64,000 nt of DNA, taken from contig NZ_CP108508.1 in the NCBI RefSeq assembly GCF_035917275.1, positions 1,178,001 through 1,242,000 on the forward strand, in the 5' to 3' direction. Below are positions 59,439 through 64,000 of the stretch, in pieces; the stretch's first letter is position 1, and every line of letters starts with the position of its first letter. The notes under the pieces were generated by a model, which was not told where the DNA came from, made no database searches, and saw only the letters and a list, made by a program, of their open reading frames with translations. Origin of the DNA: Streptomyces sp. NBC_01237 (GTDB lineage: Bacteria; Actinomycetota; Actinomycetes; Streptomycetales; Streptomycetaceae). A program made the position numbers and the translations under genes.

Positions 59439-60342
59439 CGGAGCGAGTGCCTGGTTTGGCCTTCGTGGTCCCCGGACGATCTGCGTCGGGGGCGAGGAAC
59501 GCCTGCTTGCCCTGGTGTCCGGTGACGAACACCGGCTTGGTCAAAGCCCACTCGTCGTCCGTAGCACAGCGACGTGTCCGACACTCGATCCAGTGGTGTC
59601 ACCTTGGCGCCAACTTCCCGCCAACGCAAGCCATTTCTTCGCCGAAACGACATGACACTGCGCAATGTCCAGTAAAACATTGCAGGTCAGGTCCCAATCG
59701 GCAACAAATAGTCAGATTACTTCGCCCTGGCGCCGATCATGTGCCACGATGGCACCATGAACCTCATGCCCTATGTCGGCGCCCTCCGACGCCAGTTGGT
59801 CGCCCCGGCGGGCATGTGTGGTCACGAAGCCCGCACCCTGCCCGAGCGCGGTTCGCCCCTTATTCGCGGTGACGCCGCCACCCGCACCATTCCGGAGGGA
59901 GCGGGCACCGGTCACGGCCCCGCCGCACCCGCACCCGCACCCGCACCCGCACCCGCACCCGCACCGCGAACGCCGCAGCGGACGCGCCGGGCGGTCAACA
60001 CCCGGCCGTCGCGGGCCGTTTCCACCACCCCTGACGGCGCGAAGCGTCGGCGTCGGCAGCGTCATCGTGCCGACGCGGTCCATGCCCACCGACCCGCGCT
60101 CGCTCGCCGAGTACCAGCTCTTGACTCCACTCATCGAGACGCTGCGCGAACAACGGCTCTGCACCGAGACCGGCTCCAGCGCAGTCAGCGGCCTCGCCCG
60201 GTGCGAAGCGCTCCCCCGGTCGGTCACGTATGGGCGCACCCGCGCCCTCAGGACCGGGCCCAAGCGGTATCCGCCGCTTGCCTCGCACCGCTTCACCGAT
60301 TCGCAGCAGCCGCACCCCGCCCCACGATCACGGGAGGACCCC
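59439..60342. other. gene-poor region with a hexamer repeat and gene fragments before the P450 gene
   Basis: Bases 59439-59600 on the minus strand translate as DDEWALTKPVFVTGHQGKQA, protein-like but unrecognised. At 59757 MNLMPYVGALRRQLV resembles the N-terminus of actinobacterial HicB-like antitoxins before the similarity is lost. Bases 59923-59964 are the hexamer repeat. The P450 frame stays open back to 59773, but that extension has no P450-like sequence. Confidence 0.45.
59923..59964. repeat. seven tandem copies of CCGCAC
   Basis: A perfect hexanucleotide array of 42 bp. In different frames it would encode Pro-His or Ala-Pro runs, but no reliable gene covers it. Confidence 0.9.
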
Positions 60343-61596
60343 ATGTCGCACGACCCGACGGCCGTCGACACCATCACCGGTGCCACGACCGACGACATCA
60401 CCGCCGATGATCTGCCCACCCTGCCCACCGACCGGCACACCGGCTGCCCCTTCGACCCGCCCGAAGGGCTCACCGCCCTGAGCGACGAGCCGATGCGCCG
60501 CATGCGCTACGCCGACGGACATGTGGGGCGGCTGGTCACCGGCCACGCCACGGCCCGCGCGGTCCTGGCCGACCCCCTCTTCAGCTCGCGCTACGAACTT
60601 CTGCGTCTACCGGTGCCGATGGAGGGTGTGTCAGGGGACTTACCACCGGCACCGGTCGGCGACATCATCGGCCTCGACGCCCCCGAGCACACCCGCTACC
60701 GTCGCCTGCTCACCGGCAAGTTCACCGTCCGCAGGATGCGACAACTCACGGAACGCGTGAAGCAGTTCACCGAGGAGTGCCTGGATGCCATGGAACAGGC
60801 CGGACCCACGGCCGACCTGGTGGAGGCGTTCGCGCAGCCCGTGCCCGCGCTCATGATCTGCGAGCTGCTCGGCGTTCCGTACACCGACCGGAAGCGATTC
60901 CAGAGCCACGTGGCGACCATCTTCGACCAGACGGCGGATGCCGAGGCGACGGGCGGGGCTTATACGGCGCTGGTGCGGTACCTGGGCGAACTCGTCCTCG
61001 CCAAGCGCGCCGAACCCACCGATGATCTGCTCAGTGATCTGACGACCTCCGACCTCACCGATGAGGAACTGGCCGGAGTCGGCGGGCTGCTGCTCGCCGC
61101 CGGACTCGACACCACCGCGAACATGCTCGGCCTCGGAACCTTCGCCCTGCTCAGCAACCCCGACCAGATGGACGCCCTGCGCGCCGACCCGGGCCTTGCC
61201 GAGCAGGCCGTCGAGGAGCTGCTGCGCTACCTCAGCGTGGCCGACCCTCTGCTTCGGTCGGCGCTCAAGGACGTCGAGGTGGAGGGCACGCTCATCAGGG
61301 CAGGCGAGACGGTGACCATTTCCGTCCAGGCCGTCAACCGGGACCCACGCCGGTTCCCCGACCCCAACCGGCTCGACATCCACCGCAAGGCCACCGGGCA
61401 CCTGTCCTTCGGCCACGGCGCCCACCAGTGCCTGGGCCAGCAGCTCGCCCGCGTCGAGATGGCCGTTGCGTTCCCGGCGCTACTCGCCCGATTCCCGACC
61501 CTGCGCCTCGCGGTGCCACCGCAGGAGGTGCCGCTGCGTGAGCGCTCCAACATCTACGGCGTGGTCAGCCTGCCCGTCACCTGGGACAAGGAGTAG
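60343..61596 (+). CDS. cytochrome P450 (CYP105-like)
   Basis: A 417-residue heme monooxygenase of the soluble bacterial class. Motifs: LDAPEHTRYRRLLTGKFTVRRM (C helix region), I-helix LLLAAGLDTTANM with AGxDTT, EELLRYLSVA (ExxR), and heme loop FGHGAHQCLGQQLARVEM with Cys363. ATG 60343 is preceded by GGGAGGACCCC. The ferredoxin gene follows after 4 bp, so the pair is an operon; electrons would pass from a ferredoxin reductase encoded elsewhere. The substrate is unknown and no adjacent biosynthetic genes are seen. Confidence 0.93.
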   Translation: MSHDPTAVDTITGATTDDITADDLPTLPTDRHTGCPFDPPEGLTALSDEPMRRMRYADGHVGRLVTGHATARAVLADPLFSSRYELLRLPVPMEGVSGDLPPAPVGDIIGLDAPEHTRYRRLLTGKFTVRRMRQLTERVKQFTEECLDAMEQAGPTADLVEAFAQPVPALMICELLGVPYTDRKRFQSHVATIFDQTADAEATGGAYTALVRYLGELVLAKRAEPTDDLLSDLTTSDLTDEELAGVGGLLLAAGLDTTANMLGLGTFALLSNPDQMDALRADPGLAEQAVEELLRYLSVADPLLRSALKDVEVEGTLIRAGETVTISVQAVNRDPRRFPDPNRLDIHRKATGHLSFGHGAHQCLGQQLARVEMAVAFPALLARFPTLRLAVPPQEVPLRERSNIYGVVSLPVTWDKE

Positions 61597-61600
61597 CACC

Positions 61601-61825
61601 GTGAGCGACCCACAAGCACCGCTGCGTCTCGGCGTCGACCGTGAGCGCTGCGCGGGCGCCGGCATGTGCGCCCTGACGGCTCCCGCGGTCTTCGACCAGG
61701 ACGAGGAGGAAGGCCTGGTGATACTCCTGCGGCCCGCACCGGCACCCGAGCACCGCGCCGCCGCCCGGATGGCCGTCGGCCTCTGCCCCGCCGGGGCCAT
61801 CGCCCTCAACTCTCCGGAATCGTAG
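61601..61825 (+). CDS. [3Fe-4S] ferredoxin partner of the P450
   Basis: A 74-residue acidic electron carrier. The cysteines are CAGAGMC (17 and 23) and LCPAGAIAL (62), the three-Cys pattern of Streptomyces P450 ferredoxins, with Ala/Gly in place of a fourth ligand. GTG 61601 starts 4 bp after the P450 stop. Confidence 0.92.
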   Translation: MSDPQAPLRLGVDRERCAGAGMCALTAPAVFDQDEEEGLVILLRPAPAPEHRAAARMAVGLCPAGAIALNSPES

Positions 61826-62369
61826 CGACCGTGGCATTTCCCTGAGCAGAGCCCCGCATCGGGCACCGTGCGCACCACGGACCCGGTGGGGGCTCTCGCC
61901 GCGTACGGACACGTCCGCCACGCTGCCACGCGGCCGCGGACACCGCCGGTGGGCCTTGGCGATCGGTCCATGCGACTGCCGACCGAGCAGTCGTTGCGCA
62001 GGCTGATCATCCTCGCCGGCCACCGCCCACGGCGAGACCTCCGTCACCGGCCTCGGCCCTCCACCTCCACCCGGCCTGCGGTCTCGGTCGGCGAAAGAGA
62101 GCCCACGGGCGCGGCTCCGTCGCCGTTCTGCCCCGAATCCATGACGCCGCCGGGCCGCGGTCGGCGTCATGGCCGCGGGACACACGAGCAGAATCCTCAA
62201 CCGCAGACGTCGACTTCACCTCTGCGCGCGAGCGCACGGTCAGGGCCACCGTCGAGGAACACACCAGCACCACACCCTTCTGTACGTCCTGTACATTTTT
62301 TACCGGCATGCAGCAGCTGAAGCACGCATGCGGACCGAGGCCTGCGCAGATCCCAGGAGAGGCACCGCG
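61826..62369. other. 544-bp intergenic region upstream of clpP with a TGTAC inverted repeat
   Basis: No convincing gene. TGTAC-GTCCT-GTACA (62281-62295) followed by ATTTTTTACC is an AT-rich island about 75-90 bp before the clpP start and may be the promoter/operator of that gene. Confidence 0.45.
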
Positions 62370-63005
62370 ATGATCCGACCTGTCGCCCGTTATGTCCTGC
62401 CCGAGTTCACCGAGCGCACCGCGACGGGGACCCGGACTCTGGACCCTTACTCCAAGCTGCTCTCCGAGCGGATCGTCTTCCTCGGCACCCCGGTGGACGA
62501 CACCGCGGCCACCGACCTGATCGCCCAGTTCATGTACCTGGAATACGCCGAACCGGACCGGCCCGTATCGCTGTACATCAACTCTCCCGGCGGATCGTTC
62601 AGCGCCATGGCAGCGATCTACGACACGATGCAGTACCTGGCCTGCGACGTGGAGACCTTCTGCCTCGGCCAGGCCGGCTCCAGCGCGGCCGTACTGCTGG
62701 CGGCCGGGGCACCGGGCCGCCGACATGCCCTGCCCGGCGCCCGGGTAGTCATCCGTCAGCCCGTGCTGGACGAACCGGTGCAGGGCCAGCCGTCCGATCT
62801 CGAAATCGAAGCGCGCGAGTTGATGCGGGTACGCGAGATGCTCGCGGGCATGCTGGTCCGTCACACGGGCCGGTCCGCCGAGCGGATCACCGCCGACATC
62901 GAGCGCGACACCATCCTCGACGCACGGGCCGCCAAGGCGTACGGGCTGGTCGACCACGTCGTGGAGAACCGCAACCCGCCCCGGCCGCCGCACCCCGCGA
63001 GGTGA
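62370..63005 (+). CDS. clpP: ClpP-family protein with His-to-Arg change in the catalytic triad
   Basis: A 211-residue Clp protease proteolytic-subunit homologue of the ClpP2/ClpP4-like clade ([36 protein letters not shown]). The nucleophile is kept (Ser104 in [14 protein letters not shown]), as is Asp180 in [11 protein letters not shown]. The catalytic His of the conserved IHQP motif is Arg129 (VVIRQPV), so it is predicted to be inactive alone or to act as a structural/partner ring. ATG 62370 follows AGGAGAGG. A small gene follows after 7 bp; no second clpP is visible before the window ends. Confidence 0.88.
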   Translation: MIRPVARYVLPEFTERTATGTRTLDPYSKLLSERIVFLGTPVDDTAATDLIAQFMYLEYAEPDRPVSLYINSPGGSFSAMAAIYDTMQYLACDVETFCLGQAGSSAAVLLAAGAPGRRHALPGARVVIRQPVLDEPVQGQPSDLEIEARELMRVREMLAGMLVRHTGRSAERITADIERDTILDARAAKAYGLVDHVVENRNPPRPPHPAR

Positions 63006-63012
63006 ACCGACG

Positions 63013-63321
63013 ATGCTGCCACCCGAGTTCCCACCGCTCCCCGCCCTGACCCGCGCCGAAGGGGAGTTCATCGACCGCTACCTGGAAGTCCTCGACCAGC
63101 TGGGCCGGATCAACCCGGCCCGTGGCAGCGACACCTACGGCGCTCTGCGGGCCGCCCAGGCACTGGCCTCCCGGGCCGCGGCACTGCGCGACGCCCTGAC
63201 GCTGATGCACGAGCGGGGCGAGACACAGATCCACGCGACCACCCTGGCGCGGGCGCTGCGCCTGCTCGACGGGGAGCGGCGCGCGGGCCGGGTCGCGGTA
63301 CCCCCACCACCGACGGGCTGA
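63013..63321 (+). CDS. small helical protein downstream of clpP
   Basis: A 102-residue, mostly alpha-helical protein (LTRAEGEFIDRYLEVLDQLG, ALRAAQALASRAAALRDALT, TTLARALRLLDGERRAGR). It begins 7 bp after clpP, so the two are surely co-translated. The family is not recognised; it may be an adaptor or partner of the divergent ClpP. Confidence 0.7.
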   Translation: MLPPEFPPLPALTRAEGEFIDRYLEVLDQLGRINPARGSDTYGALRAAQALASRAAALRDALTLMHERGETQIHATTLARALRLLDGERRAGRVAVPPPPTG

Positions 63322-64000
63322 CCGCCCCTCCACCTCGACCCCGACCCCGACCCCGGCCCCTCCCGCCCCCGCGGCTGAGGCCGGGGTCTGGGCGTGAGGG
63401 GGGCCGTGGCCACGGGTGAGAGGGAGCCGGGCCGGGCGTGAGGGAGCCGGACCGGGGCGCCGCTGAGCCGACGCGACACGCCCGGTCGATTGATCAATTT
63501 TCCTCGCTCGTTCGGCGTAGGCAGTCCCCCTCATGAGGGACAACCCAACTTGCGCTCTGCGCGTGGACGGTACTCGGAATATGCGGTTCCGCCGCTGGTA
63601 CGAGACTGGTCGGACAGCGCCGCCGAGGGCTCGAATCCGACCCGTCCACCCGAACGGATCAGTCGTGATGAGCCTCACAAATCACTGTTTCGCCTCGGAA
63701 ATCCGGCACTTCGTGAGTCAAGATCCCTGGGACGACAAGCCCCCGCCACCGCGGCGGGGCGGTCCGGGCGGACGCCGAGTCCTGCCGCTGCCCGGATGAC
63801 TGGTCGACAGAAGTGGATCGGCAGGAGTGGAGGACCCGAGCACAACGGGTCGACCGGGCAACCGGTCGCCCCTCGGGGTGAAGCCGCCAAGTGCGGCCGG
63901 GCAACTTCGCCAGCCCGAACCCGACAGGTCATCCTTCACAGGCGGCTGACGAAGGGTTGCGCATGACTGCGCAGGTACATGTCCCGTCTCTGCTTGCCCG
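63322..64000. other. 679 bp without a recognisable gene
   Basis: Open frames here have random-looking Arg/Pro-rich translations. CGATTGATCAATTTTCC near 63486 is an AT-rich palindromic spot (TTGATCAA) that might be a promoter. The right-hand end is cut by the window. Confidence 0.45.

Noticed and set aside
60343..61825. Secondary-metabolite cluster around the P450
   Set aside because: Only a P450 and its ferredoxin; no synthase, transferase or regulator of a cluster type is adjacent.
61868..62320. 150-codon + strand frame before clpP
   Set aside because: Pro/Arg/Ser-rich with no domain or ribosome binding site, and it covers the probable promoter of clpP.
63610..63650. tRNA-like T-arm (GGCTCGAATCC)
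   Set aside because: The flanking bases do not pair into a T-stem and no acceptor, D or anticodon arms can be built upstream.

Overview
The window is high-GC actinobacterial DNA, almost certainly from a Streptomyces chromosome. GC-rich third codon positions, frequent GTG starts, GGAGG-type ribosome binding sites and long GC-rich terminator stems all fit. So does the gene content: ureABCFGD, murT-gatD, type II NADH dehydrogenase, GH109 with a Tat signal, a secreted tripeptidyl aminopeptidase and many TetR/MarR/XRE regulators. From memory, the order 6-phosphofructokinase, CtaG-like protein, acyltransferase, tripeptidyl aminopeptidase, urease resembles one arm of the S. coelicolor chromosome; this was not checked by a search.

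Bases 1-31600 carry metabolic and envelope genes. They are: an SsuD sulfonate monooxygenase cut by the window edge, a flavin monooxygenase, an MltG-like transglycosylase, a 19-residue hydrophobic peptide gene, an ABC exporter with divergent MarR, a large FAD/Fe-S dehydrogenase, GH109, an L,D-transpeptidase-like lipoprotein, a strikingly asymmetric heterodimeric ABC exporter, NDH-2, a LigB-type DNA ligase, a DUF3516 helicase and TesB. An amidase/MFS/amidohydrolase set follows, read away from a double-domain Lrp/AsnC regulator, and then a glutathione peroxidase.

Bases 31700-47500 look like conserved core: acyl-CoA dehydrogenase with divergent TetR, peptide deformylase, murT-gatD (lipid II amidation), phosphofructokinase, CtaG-like protein, PlsC-like acyltransferase, an epimerase-like protein, the secreted S33 aminopeptidase and the six-gene urease operon.

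From about 47.5 kb the DNA becomes accessory and scarred. It holds an orphan Phd/YefM antitoxin, a decayed MFS gene broken at a five-copy 7-bp repeat, an erythromycin-esterase-family gene, the 3' end of a xenobiotic acetyltransferase gene, and a TetR gene with two matching 17-bp operators. It continues with a VOC protein and a 5.4-kb module (DUF4097 lipoprotein, FtsX-like permease, ABC ATPase, histidine kinase, response regulator) bracketed by two directly repeated IS5-family 3' ends. IS5 and IS630 remnants, a small S24/S26-like protein, a cytochrome P450 with its ferredoxin, and a ClpP paralogue whose catalytic His is Arg complete the region.

The best candidates for something new are: the one-site ABC heterodimer, the 19-aa peptide gene, the ClpP with a broken triad and its small partner, the IS5-bracketed signalling/transport module, and the 7-bp repeat frameshift. 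No CRISPR array, rRNA, complete tRNA or recognisable large biosynthetic cluster was seen.
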